Below are positions 21,722 to 30,627 of a stretch of 64,000 nucleotides of DNA, piece by piece. The translations under genes and the position numbers were made by a program. This DNA comes from Terriglobia bacterium (GTDB lineage Bacteria > Acidobacteriota > Terriglobia > Bryobacterales > Bryobacteraceae), in the NCBI GenBank assembly GCA_020073445.1, contig JAIQFE010000004.1, positions 152,523-216,522 on the forward strand. Direction: 5' to 3'. The notes below the pieces were generated by a model, which did no database searches, was not told where the DNA came from, and was given only the letters and a program-made list of their open reading frames with translations. Positions within the stretch are counted from its first letter, which is position 1. Every line of letters starts with the position of its first letter.

Positions 21722-23337
21722 TCTGGCCGCCCGATTACACGGGCGAATTCAAGCGCCGGATCAAGATGCTGGAGGTTTTGGGCAAAGACCCCGTGCTGCG
21801 CGTCGGGGTCATGGCGTACTACCGCGACAACCCAAAGCAATGGATCAACGATTGGTGCATGACTTTCGATCCAAGGATCGCTCCGCCTGATCCCCGGTGG
21901 GTTCCGTTCATCCTTTTCCCAAGACAGGAACAGTTCATCGATTTCGTTGATGGCTGCTTCAAGGACAAGGAAAGTGGGCTGGCCGAAAAAGCCCGTGACA
22001 TGGGGGTGACGTGGGAGTGTGTCTGTTATTCGGTTCATGCGTGGCTGTTTTTTGCCGGTACAGCGATTGGCTGGGGAAGCCGGAAGGAAGAGTACGTCGA
22101 TGACAAAGACGATCCAAAGGCCATTTTTACGAAGGTACGTCAGCTTCTAGCAAACCTCCCTCTGTGGATGTTGCCACGGGGCTTCGACTTCCGGAAGCAC
22201 GCGACGTACATGAAGATCATTAACCCTGAGAATGGCTCTTCAATCACCGGGGAAGCTGGCGACAACATTGGGCGTGGTGGCCGTACCACTATCTATTTCA
22301 AGGACGAATCAGCCCATTACGAACGGCCGGAAAGCATTGAAGCTGCCCTTGGGGACAATACCGACGTTCAAATCGACATCTCCAGCGTTAACGGATCAGC
22401 AAATGTCTTCTACCGGCGCCGCATGGCTGGGGAGGTTTGGGAACCCGGCAAGGTTATGCCAAAGGGCGTCACTCGGGTCTTTGTGTTCGATTGGAGAGAT
22501 CACCCTGGCAAAACGCAGGAATGGTACGACCGGCGCCGGGACAGAGCTGATCGCGAAGGTTTGTTGCACCTCTTTGCCCAGGAAGTGGATCGGGATTACT
22601 CAGGATCTGTCGTCGGCGTGATTATCAAGCAGGAATGGGTGCGCGCTGCCATTGACGCCCACATCAAACTGGCGAAGCTGGGGGATTGGTTTGCTGGCGA
22701 ACGGATAGCAATGCAGGATATCGCTGATGGTGGCGGAGATAAAAACGCATACATTTCACGCAAGGGCGTTGTCATGCAGCGTGCCGATCATTGGGGCGGT
22801 GACGCAGGCGATGCGGCAAAAATAGCTGTCCCCTACGCAATCGAAGACGGGGTCCATGAGCTTTACTACGACAGCATTGGAGTCGGTGCCGGATTCAAGG
22901 CGGCGACGAATACGATGCAGGAGCAACCATCCTGGCCGCGTTCGTTACGGGTTATGCAGTGGAACGCTGCGGCTTCGCCGTTAGACCCAACTGATCACGT
23001 TATCCCCGGAGACGATCAGAGTCCAACCAACGAAGATCAGTACGGAAACCTGAAAGTACAGAGTTGGTTTCGGGTGCGAACGAGGTTCTGGAAAACGTAT
23101 CTTGCGGTCACACGCGGGCAAATCTTCGATCCCGCTGAGATGATTTCGCTGCCGTCAGATATGACCAATCTTCACCAGGTCTGCATGGAGCTTTCGCAGG
23201 CTGTGAAGAAAACCGGCACGAACGGAAAGACCATCGTTGACAAGAAACCGGACGGCTCTTTGAGCCCAAACCTTGCTGATGCAGCCATTGGGTGTTACTG
23301 TCCTACCCGCGAAACTTCCATCCTCGATGTCCTCTGA
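21718..23337 (+). CDS. terL: terminase large subunit
   Basis: 539 residues. The ATPase half has PRQEQFIDFVDG and a modified Walker A (KARDMGVTW, 91-99, without the usual Lys), with TIYFKDESAH as Walker B about residues 197-206. The nuclease half has IAMQDIADGGGDKNAYI with the acidic metal ligands, YYDSIGVGAG, and NLADAAIGCY near the end. It packages phage DNA into the prohead using ATP and cuts it. The modified Walker A is typical of a known TerL subgroup. The start overlaps the small-subunit stop by four bases. Confidence 0.92.
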   Translation: MIWPPDYTGEFKRRIKMLEVLGKDPVLRVGVMAYYRDNPKQWINDWCMTFDPRIAPPDPRWVPFILFPRQEQFIDFVDGCFKDKESGLAEKARDMGVTWECVCYSVHAWLFFAGTAIGWGSRKEEYVDDKDDPKAIFTKVRQLLANLPLWMLPRGFDFRKHATYMKIINPENGSSITGEAGDNIGRGGRTTIYFKDESAHYERPESIEAALGDNTDVQIDISSVNGSANVFYRRRMAGEVWEPGKVMPKGVTRVFVFDWRDHPGKTQEWYDRRRDRADREGLLHLFAQEVDRDYSGSVVGVIIKQEWVRAAIDAHIKLAKLGDWFAGERIAMQDIADGGGDKNAYISRKGVVMQRADHWGGDAGDAAKIAVPYAIEDGVHELYYDSIGVGAGFKAATNTMQEQPSWPRSLRVMQWNAAASPLDPTDHVIPGDDQSPTNEDQYGNLKVQSWFRVRTRFWKTYLAVTRGQIFDPAEMISLPSDMTNLHQVCMELSQAVKKTGTNGKTIVDKKPDGSLSPNLADAAIGCYCPTRETSILDVL

Positions 23338-23345
23338 GGTTCAGC

Positions 23346-24752
23346 ATGCCCGATGACCAAATCAGCGCACTTGTCGTGCATGAGCAGTTCGTAAACTCGC
23401 TCTCGGGGCTGTGCGAAATCCTGAAACAGAACAACGTGCTCGGATTCAGTGGTCCTGAGATCAGCCAGTCCGACACGATGTTTTACAACCTGCGCTGGTA
23501 TCTGATCTCGAACCTGCGGCAGCTCATCTCGCAAATGTACGTCGAGCATGGCGTGGTGCAGGTGTTGATCGATCAGCCGGTTGATGACGCTTTCCGGGCC
23601 GGGTTTGAGATCAAAACAGGCCAGCTCGATGCTGATGAAGTCGAACAGCTTCAGGCGGAAGCGAAGAAACACAAGCTTATCGACCGGCTTAAGCAATCGA
23701 TCAAATGGGGGCGGCTGTACGGCGGCGGCGGCGTGCTGATCCTCACCGATCAGGACCCGAAGACGCCACTCAATCTGAAGCGCATTACGAGCGACACGCC
23801 GCTGGAATTCCGCTCGGCGGACATGTGGGAGTTCTATTTCTACGATCAGAACGTTGCCGGCGATCTCGCCGTTGGAATGGCGCTGGGCGCCAACATGGGC
23901 GAGTTTTACGATTACTACGGCCACGAGGTTCATAACTCGCGCGTTGTTCGGTTCATTGGGAAAGAACCGCCGTCGTTCATTAAGCCCCGCCTCCGCGGCT
24001 GGGGTATGTCGGAATTGGAACGCCTCGTCCGCTCGCTCAATCAGTTCCTGAAGAATCAGGACGTGATCTTCGAATTGCTCGATGAGGCGAAGGTCGATGT
24101 TTACAAGATCAAGGGCTACAACTCCGCCCTGATGAATGCGACTGGAACGGCAAATGTCGCCAAGCGTATTCAGGCGGCGAATCAGATCAAGAATTTCAAC
24201 TCGGCCCTGACGATGGATATGGAAGACGACTATATCCAGAAGCAAATCAACTTCACGGGCCTGAATGACATGCTTCTGCAAATCCGTCAGGATCTCGCTG
24301 CTGATCTCCGCATGCCGATGACAAAGCTGTTCGGCATCAGTTCGGTGGGCTTCAACTCCGGCGAAGACGACATCGAAAACTACAACGCGATGATTGAAAG
24401 CGAAATTCGCAGCAAGTGCGAGTATGAGCTGGTAACCCTGCTTCAAGTGCTCTGTCAGAAGACGTTCGGCAAGACGATTCCAGACCTTTCCATCACGTTC
24501 AACCCACTCCGCATCCTGAACGCCAAGGAAGAGGAAGAGGTCAAGGACAGCCAATATAATCGTGTCATCTCAGCGTTTTCGGCAGGCTTGATAACGGCGC
24601 AAGAAGCAAAAGAGGGACTTAATAAGGATTCGCTCCTGCCGGTCGAGGTCGATGAGACAAGCGATGCGCTGCCGCCGATTGGCACCGAGGATGAATTCAG
24701 CGTCAAGCCCGCAACAGGGAAGGCTGGTAAGAAAACGCCTGATCAGGAATGA
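23346..24752 (+). CDS. portal protein (DUF1073 family)
   Basis: 468 residues from ATG 23346 (TGAGG upstream). Motifs are NLRWYLISNLRQLISQMYVEHGVVQVLIDQPVDDAFR, WGRLYGGGGVLI, RLRGWGMSELERL and LRMPMTKLFGISSVGFNSGEDD, typical of DUF1073 portals (the Pfam entry now carries an Acb1-like name, which says nothing about anti-CBASS activity). It forms the dodecameric DNA port of the capsid and docks the terminase. It directly follows terL. Confidence 0.9.
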   Translation: MPDDQISALVVHEQFVNSLSGLCEILKQNNVLGFSGPEISQSDTMFYNLRWYLISNLRQLISQMYVEHGVVQVLIDQPVDDAFRAGFEIKTGQLDADEVEQLQAEAKKHKLIDRLKQSIKWGRLYGGGGVLILTDQDPKTPLNLKRITSDTPLEFRSADMWEFYFYDQNVAGDLAVGMALGANMGEFYDYYGHEVHNSRVVRFIGKEPPSFIKPRLRGWGMSELERLVRSLNQFLKNQDVIFELLDEAKVDVYKIKGYNSALMNATGTANVAKRIQAANQIKNFNSALTMDMEDDYIQKQINFTGLNDMLLQIRQDLAADLRMPMTKLFGISSVGFNSGEDDIENYNAMIESEIRSKCEYELVTLLQVLCQKTFGKTIPDLSITFNPLRILNAKEEEEVKDSQYNRVISAFSAGLITAQEAKEGLNKDSLLPVEVDETSDALPPIGTEDEFSVKPATGKAGKKTPDQE

Positions 24753-24991
24753 CGGTATGGCGGCCGATAGCTGATACGCCGCCAAGCAACGTTGTATTGC
24801 TTGTTTATGAAGAAGTATGGGGCCGACCGACGCTCGGTGTGTTTAGGGATGAGCCGTATCACGGGCGGGGCAAGTCAGGTTGGCGAATCGCACAACATCC
24901 GGCGGATAGATGGTCGATCCTTCCCAAGCACTTTACCCCGTCTCATTGGATGCCGCTCCCCAGAGCCCCAACGAAAGATGGTGGCAAGTGA
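24749..24991 (+). CDS. DUF551-like small protein
   Basis: 80 residues opening TVWRPIADTPPSNVVLLVYEE, with GWRIAQHPADRW and PSHWMPLPRAP, the aromatic-proline pattern of DUF551 proteins found in phages. The role is unknown. It overlaps the portal stop (ATGA) and the next start (GTGA). Confidence 0.65.
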   Translation: MTVWRPIADTPPSNVVLLVYEEVWGRPTLGVFRDEPYHGRGKSGWRIAQHPADRWSILPKHFTPSHWMPLPRAPTKDGGK

Positions 24992-25929
24992 AGCAGCTCA
25001 AGACCTTGGTTCTGCGGGAAAAGTATTACGCAGGGATCGAATACGAGATCAATCGCATCCTGCTGGACCTGATCTATCGTCCCCTCGCGGCGCTCTTCGC
25101 CAAGCCTTCCGAAATCCTCAACGCAGGCTCCGTACTGCTGGAGGCTGTCGCCACCGGCCGAGTTTGGTATGAGGATGGTCTTTTCAGCGGGGAATTCAGT
25201 TCCCGAATCAGCTCGCAGCTTGAGTGCATCGGCGCCACGTACAACCCGGCTTCACGGACATTTTCGCTTCCATCTGATCGCGTGCCGACCGAGATCCGTA
25301 TCGCACAGGCCCAAGCTGATTCGCGGTACGACGCGTTGCGGCGCGCGATGGTTCAGGTGCTGGATGGCGTGGATATCGAAAGTCTCACGGATCGCTCCGG
25401 CATTCCCGCGCGCATGCGGCAGTCGGTCGATTGGATGGAGGGCGATTTCCAAAAGACGGTTGCCGCCATAACAATCGCGCCGAAGCTGACGGAGGATCAG
25501 CGCCGAATCATCTCCGGCGAATGGGGAAAGAACCTTGAGCTGTATATACAAGGGTGGGCAAAAGATAACATCCTGGAGCTGCGGCAGAAGGTGTCGACCA
25601 ATGCGTTCGCGGGTCGGCGCGCGGAAGAGCTGGTCAGCCTCATTACCGAAAACTACGGCGTTTCCAGGCGTAAGGCGAAGTTCCTTGCCCGGCAGGAAAC
25701 CTCACTCCTGATGTCGAAATTCCAACAAACCCGCTATCAGGACATCGGAATCAGGCGCTATCGCTGGTCCACGTCGCATGATGAGCGCGTCCGGCATGAT
25801 CACAAGGTTCTCGATGGGAAGGTCTTTAGCTGGGACGATCCGCCCATAACGGATCGCGAAACCGGCGCGCGGAATAACCCCGGCGAAGATTTCAACTGCC
25901 GGTGCATTGCGGTGGCGCTGGTCGAATAA
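24988..25929 (+). CDS. minor head protein, phage Mu gpF-like head morphogenesis
   Basis: 313 residues from GTG 24988, overlapping the previous stop. The C-terminal third is the gpF domain: FLARQETSLLMSKFQQTRYQDIGIRRYRWSTSHDERVRHDHKVLDGKVF..., ending with NNPGEDFNCRCIAVALVE. The N-terminal half is helical (LREKYYAGIEYEINRILLDLIYRPL). Such proteins sit inside the prohead near the portal and help assembly. It follows portal, as usual in this head cluster. Confidence 0.85.
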   Translation: MKQLKTLVLREKYYAGIEYEINRILLDLIYRPLAALFAKPSEILNAGSVLLEAVATGRVWYEDGLFSGEFSSRISSQLECIGATYNPASRTFSLPSDRVPTEIRIAQAQADSRYDALRRAMVQVLDGVDIESLTDRSGIPARMRQSVDWMEGDFQKTVAAITIAPKLTEDQRRIISGEWGKNLELYIQGWAKDNILELRQKVSTNAFAGRRAEELVSLITENYGVSRRKAKFLARQETSLLMSKFQQTRYQDIGIRRYRWSTSHDERVRHDHKVLDGKVFSWDDPPITDRETGARNNPGEDFNCRCIAVALVE

Positions 25930-25968
25930 ATATTGTTGCGCGCGGCGTTTTGTGGCATTCTTTCGCCC

Positions 25969-27027
25969 ATGGATGGCTCTCTCCCCAATCTGGAAAACGC
26001 GGTTTCAAAGAAGCCTGAGGTTTTCTTCGCCAAGCACATGCAGCCCGGCACCTGCGGTTACGACAGCGAAACCGTCTTGGTCGATACCGAGGCCATGAAG
26101 GCCATGATCAAGACCGGCGTCGGCATTCCGATCTACGTCCATCACCAGAACGTCGATTACTCAACGATGAAGGAAAAGGCCGTCGGGTATGTGACGGAGA
26201 GCTTTTATAACGAAGCCGATGGTTGGGCCTGGTTCAAATGTCTGATGGTCGATGATGAGGGTTTCAACGCGGTAGCGAAAGGCTGGCATGTCTCGAACGC
26301 TTACGTCCCGACTGAGTGGGGTCCGGCCGGCACGAAGAACAACGTTCCCTACGACCGCGAAGTGTTGAATGGAACCTTTACACATCTTGCAATTGTTCCC
26401 GATCCACGGTATGAAGATGCGGTAATCGTTTCTCCCTCCGACTTCTCCGCCTACCAAGACCTCAAAAAGCGCGAACTCCACAACAGCAAGACAGAACCCG
26501 CGAAAGGAACCCAGATGTTCAAGCTCTTCAAAAACAAGAAAGAGGAAGTCACCCAGATCGATGGGGACACCATTGTTGAGCTGGAGGGTGGCAAAGAAGT
26601 CACAGTAGCGGAAATGTTGAACGCCCTGACGTCAGCCAAAAAGGCTGATGACGAGAAAACCAATGCCAAGCCGGTCGATGGCGATGCGCTCGTTGAATGC
26701 AACGGCGAAAAGATCCCCGTGAAGGAACTCGTGAGCCGCTTCGAAAAACTCAACGCCAAATCCAAAAAGAACGAAGACGACAAAAAGGAAGAAGACGATT
26801 GCAAGATGAACGAGGATGATGAGGACAAAGAAAAGGACGAAAAGAAGAATAAGAAAAACGACGGTGAAGAGGACGAAGACGAAGAGGGTAAAGAGAAAAA
26901 GAATGACCGGAACCACTTCGAAGAACTTCGCAACGCGCACCTGATCGAAGCTGCGCCTTCAGTGATCATCGATACGCCAATGGCGCAAGTGAAACGCGGT
27001 CAAGAACGCTACGGTAAACAGGCTTAA
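25969..27027 (+). CDS. DUF2213 head maturation protease with scaffold-like charged tail
   Basis: 352 residues from ATG 25969. The N-terminal half (VFFAKHMQPGTCGYDSETVLVD, GIPIYVHHQNVDYS, KAVGYVTESFYNEADGWAWFKCLM, GWHVSNAYVPTEW, EVLNGTFTHLAIVPDPRYEDA) is a DUF2213 prohead protease. The C-terminal half holds two related segments (DGDTIVELEGGKEVTVAEML and VDGDALVECNGEKIPVKELV) and a very acidic-basic, probably coiled, scaffold-like stretch (KKNEDDKKEEDD onward). The protease probably cleaves scaffold and capsid during maturation. No ribosome site precedes the ATG. Confidence 0.82.
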   Translation: MDGSLPNLENAVSKKPEVFFAKHMQPGTCGYDSETVLVDTEAMKAMIKTGVGIPIYVHHQNVDYSTMKEKAVGYVTESFYNEADGWAWFKCLMVDDEGFNAVAKGWHVSNAYVPTEWGPAGTKNNVPYDREVLNGTFTHLAIVPDPRYEDAVIVSPSDFSAYQDLKKRELHNSKTEPAKGTQMFKLFKNKKEEVTQIDGDTIVELEGGKEVTVAEMLNALTSAKKADDEKTNAKPVDGDALVECNGEKIPVKELVSRFEKLNAKSKKNEDDKKEEDDCKMNEDDEDKEKDEKKNKKNDGEEDEDEEGKEKKNDRNHFEELRNAHLIEAAPSVIIDTPMAQVKRGQERYGKQA

Positions 27028-27042
27028 CCAGGGGAGTACGTC

Positions 27043-27870
27043 ATGGCGCTTAATCCAAATCAATTTTCCCAAACGACCGTTGCGGGGCAGCTCGACCTTG
27101 AGTTTGCCGGTAGCATCGTTTCTGCGAATGTCTCCCAAAACCAAGCTACCGCCTTGGTAGCCCAACAGGGCGTGAAGATCGAAAACAGCGCTGGTGGCAC
27201 GCCGAAGATGCTGGCGATGACCTCCAACACGGATACCCCTTGGGGCTTCGTCGTTCGGAACCTCAAGGATGCAAACTTCCCGACTAATGCGGCAATGGAA
27301 GTCGCTCGTGACAATGCCGTGATGTACATGACCGCAAGCGGCGCTATCGCGCGCGGTGCGCCGGTCGAGTACGATTACGTTGCAAACAAGGTTGGTCCGT
27401 CACTGGGTGTCAATCCCGTGATCGGTGAAGCCTATGACAAAGCCGCCGCCGATGGCGATCTCATTCGCGTATGGCTCCATCTGCCATCCAGCAATGATGC
27501 GGTATCGACGAAAGTCATCGATGTTACCGCCACTCTTGCTCAGATTAATGCCGGGCTCGTTCTCATTCCGGGTGCGGCTGGCAAGAAACTCAAAGTCACC
27601 AACTATATCGCCCGTGTCACCGGCGCTTTCGCGACTGGTACGAGCGTCGAGCTCGAATCGACAAACGCTTCCCCGGTCGCGGTCTCGACGATTGCGGAAG
27701 CTGGGCTCACCAACGGCGCTGTGCTCACTCCTGGCTCCGCCAATACCACTCTCGGAGCTGGTTTCGGTGCGGCGATGGGCACAGGCGATGGCCTGCAGGT
27801 CGTGAACAACGGCTCGGCTCAAACGGGCGGCACGTCCATCGAATTCACTATCACGTATCAGCAGTTCTAA
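27043..27870 (+). CDS. head structural (decoration or cement) protein
   Basis: 275 residues after a GGGGAG ribosome site. It is beta-rich and low in charge: GQLDLEFAGSIVSANVSQNQATALVAQQGVKIENSAGG, MTASGAIARGAPVEYDY and PVIGEAYDKAAADGDLIRVWL, the DUF2190-like repeat of capsid decoration proteins. The second half (DVTATLAQINAGLVLIPGAAGKKLKV onward) is a second beta domain. It precedes the major capsid gene, the usual place for a cement protein. Confidence 0.72.
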   Translation: MALNPNQFSQTTVAGQLDLEFAGSIVSANVSQNQATALVAQQGVKIENSAGGTPKMLAMTSNTDTPWGFVVRNLKDANFPTNAAMEVARDNAVMYMTASGAIARGAPVEYDYVANKVGPSLGVNPVIGEAYDKAAADGDLIRVWLHLPSSNDAVSTKVIDVTATLAQINAGLVLIPGAAGKKLKVTNYIARVTGAFATGTSVELESTNASPVAVSTIAEAGLTNGAVLTPGSANTTLGAGFGAAMGTGDGLQVVNNGSAQTGGTSIEFTITYQQF

Positions 27871-27889
27871 CGGGGAAGGAAACAGGAAG

Positions 27890-28945
27890 ATGAAAACCTC
27901 AGTCTTGGATCTCAAAGGCAATCCTATTGTCTTGACCCCACAGGAAGTTGCACGCTGCAACGCCCTGCAACGCAAATTCCGCGCTGAAGAGCTGCACAAC
28001 GCTCTGGGTTTTGAGATCAACATCACCACGCTGACGGCAATCTCGAAAAGCGTGGTTGAGCAGAAGTTTTTCACTATCCCCCCGGCCGAATACATGCCGG
28101 TCCGCGTTGGCGAGAATTCCTGGTCAACAGAGATCACGACCTATCGGGATTTCCAGCTCGGCGGTGATTTCGAATCGGGCATCATCAATACGGGCGCCAG
28201 CAATAGCCGCTTGGCTGAAGCGGATGCCGGCGTTGATTCGGTAACGAACCCCGTCATCAACTGGGCCAAGCAAATCGGCTGGTCCCTGTTCGATCTCAAA
28301 TTTGCCGCCAAGTCGGGCAACTGGGATCTGGTGACATCGAAAGAGCGCGCGCGCAAGCGTAACTGGGATCTCGGCATCCAAAAGATCGCCTTCCTCGGTT
28401 CCAGCGGCAATCCGAACGTCATGGGTCTCCTGACGCAATCCGGCGTGAACTCGAATACCAGTTTGATCACTGGATACATCAAGTCGATGAACGCTACCCA
28501 ATATTCGACGTTCGTTGCTGGGATCGTCGAGGCTTACCGTGCGAATTGTAACCGCACGGCGATGCCGACTCACTTCATCATCCCGGAAGCGGATTACAAC
28601 GGACTGGCGACACTGATCCCCGGCACTGTTGGCACCTATCCGGTTCCGATGCTGACCTATCTGCTCGAAGCCTTCAAGATGATCACGATGAATCCGAACT
28701 TTAAGATTCTGCCGTGCGCATATGCTGACGAGGCGAACAATGCGACCGTGACGGGCTTGAACAAGAACCGCTATACGCTGCTCAACTACGACGAAGACAG
28801 CTATCGCATGGACATCCCCGTGGACTACAGCAACACGCTACAGAACACGATCAACGGGTTCCAGTTCCAGAACGTCGGCTACGGTCAGTTCACCGGTGGT
28901 CTGGCTTATCGTCCGCTGGAAATGCTGTACTTCGATTTCACGTAA
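27890..28945 (+). CDS. major capsid protein (DUF2184 family, HK97 fold)
   Basis: 351 residues. The GFEINITTLTAISKSVVEQKFFTIPPAEYMPVRVGENSWSTEITTYRDFQLGGDFESGI region, then NWAKQIGWSLFDLKFAAKSGNWDL and GIQKIAFLGSSGNPNVMGLL, match DUF2184 major capsid proteins. It ends YRPLEMLYFDFT. It forms the icosahedral shell. It follows the decoration gene, with a small gene and the DUF4054 gene after it, the standard order of this family of Caudoviricetes. Confidence 0.88.
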   Translation: MKTSVLDLKGNPIVLTPQEVARCNALQRKFRAEELHNALGFEINITTLTAISKSVVEQKFFTIPPAEYMPVRVGENSWSTEITTYRDFQLGGDFESGIINTGASNSRLAEADAGVDSVTNPVINWAKQIGWSLFDLKFAAKSGNWDLVTSKERARKRNWDLGIQKIAFLGSSGNPNVMGLLTQSGVNSNTSLITGYIKSMNATQYSTFVAGIVEAYRANCNRTAMPTHFIIPEADYNGLATLIPGTVGTYPVPMLTYLLEAFKMITMNPNFKILPCAYADEANNATVTGLNKNRYTLLNYDEDSYRMDIPVDYSNTLQNTINGFQFQNVGYGQFTGGLAYRPLEMLYFDFT

Positions 28946-28955
28946 GGAGTGATCC

Positions 28956-29168
28956 ATGAAAGTGTTCAATCAGGGTAAGGCTGAAATCCGCTACGGCTTC
29001 GAAAAGGACGATGTTCTCGTCCCGAAGAGCGCCAAGGAAGTCAGCTCTGAAGTGGGTGAAAGGCTCATGCGGCTTTATCCCCAAACGCTGATCAACATGG
29101 AAAAGGTCACTGAAGCGAACCTGGGCGGCACGCCTGTATCTCAACCTGACGAGTCCGAAGCGGCCTGA
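28956..29168 (+). CDS. hypothetical phage structural-region protein
   Basis: 70 residues (MKVFNQGKAEIRYGF, FVPKSAKEVSSEVGERLMRLYP). It is probably a small capsid-region protein of the DUF type seen after DUF2184 capsids. A GGAG-type ribosome site precedes it. The function is unknown. Confidence 0.65.
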   Translation: MKVFNQGKAEIRYGFEKDDVLVPKSAKEVSSEVGERLMRLYPQTLINMEKVTEANLGGTPVSQPDESEAA

Positions 29169-29180
29169 AAATGAGGGCCT

Positions 29181-29756
29181 ATGGATCTGAACACCATCAC
29201 GGTTGCGGACTTCAAGGCTCAGTTCTATAGGGACTTTCCGTATCTTCCGGTCTACGATCCAGCCGCGCTCTACAATACCGGCGATATCGTTTATTACGCT
29301 CCGACCCTCCTGTTCTATCAATGCCAAGTCGATGGGGTGACCGGCGTCACGCCCGGTTCTGACGCTACGAAATGGATCAAGTACCTGACGACGCTGGACA
29401 ATTATGTTCAGGATCAGGACATCACCAACGCATTTACCGAAGCTCAAGTCCTGTTCAACCAAGCGCTGCTGGGTACTGATGCGACGATCCGGCTGGCCTA
29501 CCTTTACCTGACTGCGCATTTCCTCTGTAACGACATGCGAGCCGCGGCGGCCGGCATTTCGTCCTCCGGCTCGTTTCCGGTCCAGTCGCGCACGGTTGGC
29601 TCTGTCAGCGAGGCTTACCAGATCCCGGATGCCTATAAGAACAACCCGAATTACGCGTTTTACATCACCTCGGCTTACGGCATGAAGTACCTGCAAATGA
29701 TCCTGCCGAACCTGATTGGAAATATGCAGGCGGTGTTCGCGGATGCGAACCCATGA
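29181..29756 (+). CDS. DUF4054 head-tail connector-type protein
   Basis: 191 residues with TVADFKAQFYRDFPYLPVYDPAALY, IRLAYLYLTAHFLCNDMRAAAAG, TVGSVSEAYQIP and a FYITSAYGMKYLQ end, the DUF4054 pattern. These proteins belong to the neck region between portal and tail. The stop overlaps the next start (ATGA). The connector role is known for the family by genomic position rather than by detailed biochemistry. Confidence 0.8.
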   Translation: MDLNTITVADFKAQFYRDFPYLPVYDPAALYNTGDIVYYAPTLLFYQCQVDGVTGVTPGSDATKWIKYLTTLDNYVQDQDITNAFTEAQVLFNQALLGTDATIRLAYLYLTAHFLCNDMRAAAAGISSSGSFPVQSRTVGSVSEAYQIPDAYKNNPNYAFYITSAYGMKYLQMILPNLIGNMQAVFADANP

Positions 29757-30265
29757 AGCAGAGCAAGCTCAACATCAATCTGGACGGGCTAGAGGAGATT
29801 AAGCGTGAGGCAACGGGTTATCGGGCGCGGGTGGGCATTCTGGGCGGACACGCGGCGCGCACAGAAAACGGCATCAATAACGCGGAGCTGGGCGTCATCC
29901 AGATGTTCGGCTCCATGACGAAGAACATCCCGCCGCGTGACTTTTTGTTGTTCCCACTGGAGCACAAAAAGCGCGAACTGATTCGGTCACTCGGTACTGG
30001 CAGCATGAAAAACGCCTTTCAACGTGGTGATTACGAGCGGATGTTCGAACTGCTCGGGGTCAAGGCGGAAGAGATTATCCAGCAAGCCTTTGAAACCGGA
30101 GGTTTCGGCCGGTGGCCTGCCAATAAACCGTCAACCATTGCAAGCAAGGGCAGCTCGGCGCCCCTGATTGATACCGGCCAGCTGCGGCGCGCCATTACAA
30201 GCGATGTCGTTACGAAGAGTGGCATTCCCGCAACAGTCGTGCAGAAAAGCTATGCGGAGGCGTGA
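29753..30265 (+). CDS. virion morphogenesis or tail-completion protein
   Basis: 170 residues: NLDGLEEIKREATGYRARVGILGGHAA, NAELGVIQMFGS, NIPPRDFLLFPLEHK, and GFGRWPANKPSTIASKGSSAPLIDTGQLRRAITSDVV. The IDTGQLRRAIT segment is typical of phage virion morphogenesis / HK97 gp10-type proteins, which finish the head-tail joint. It is flanked by overlapping genes. Confidence 0.75.
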   Translation: MKQSKLNINLDGLEEIKREATGYRARVGILGGHAARTENGINNAELGVIQMFGSMTKNIPPRDFLLFPLEHKKRELIRSLGTGSMKNAFQRGDYERMFELLGVKAEEIIQQAFETGGFGRWPANKPSTIASKGSSAPLIDTGQLRRAITSDVVTKSGIPATVVQKSYAEA

Positions 30266-30627
30266 TGGCTTTGCCGCTGAACAAGATTTCTGGAATGCCC
30301 CGTGTGGGTGCAGCTTTTGCCGGGTGGCAAAACAAAATCGAATTGCTGAAGAGATCGCAAACCGTGGTCGATGGGCTGGTGCAATCTATCGATTCGCCTT
30401 TTTCATTCACGGGCGTTATGCAGCCTCTGTCGCCGAATCAGATCGAGCTGAAGCCGGAAGGCCAGCGCGCTTTCGAATGGCTCCAGATCCATTGCACGTC
30501 CGGGCCGCTGAACCTCGACCCGAACGACCGAATCTTCTTTAACGAAAAGCTCTACAAGATCATGGCGCAGAACGATTACAGTCTGAACGGCTATATCGAA
30601 TACCACGCTATCCAGGATTCGGCATGA
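30265..30627 (+). CDS. hypothetical tail-region protein
   Basis: 120 residues (AGWQNKIELLKRSQTVVDGLVQ, GVMQPLSPNQIELKPEGQRAFEWLQIHC, NDRIFFNEKLYKIMAQNDYSLNGYIEYHA). The shape and position are like the small phage tail-joining proteins that follow virion morphogenesis genes. The ATG at 30265 shares one base with the previous stop. Confidence 0.65.
   Translation: MALPLNKISGMPRVGAAFAGWQNKIELLKRSQTVVDGLVQSIDSPFSFTGVMQPLSPNQIELKPEGQRAFEWLQIHCTSGPLNLDPNDRIFFNEKLYKIMAQNDYSLNGYIEYHAIQDSA

Noticed and set aside
23346..24752. Anti-CBASS protein Acb1
   Set aside because: The link is only the name of the portal family entry. The protein has portal length, position and motifs, and I see no reason to infer Acb1 activity.
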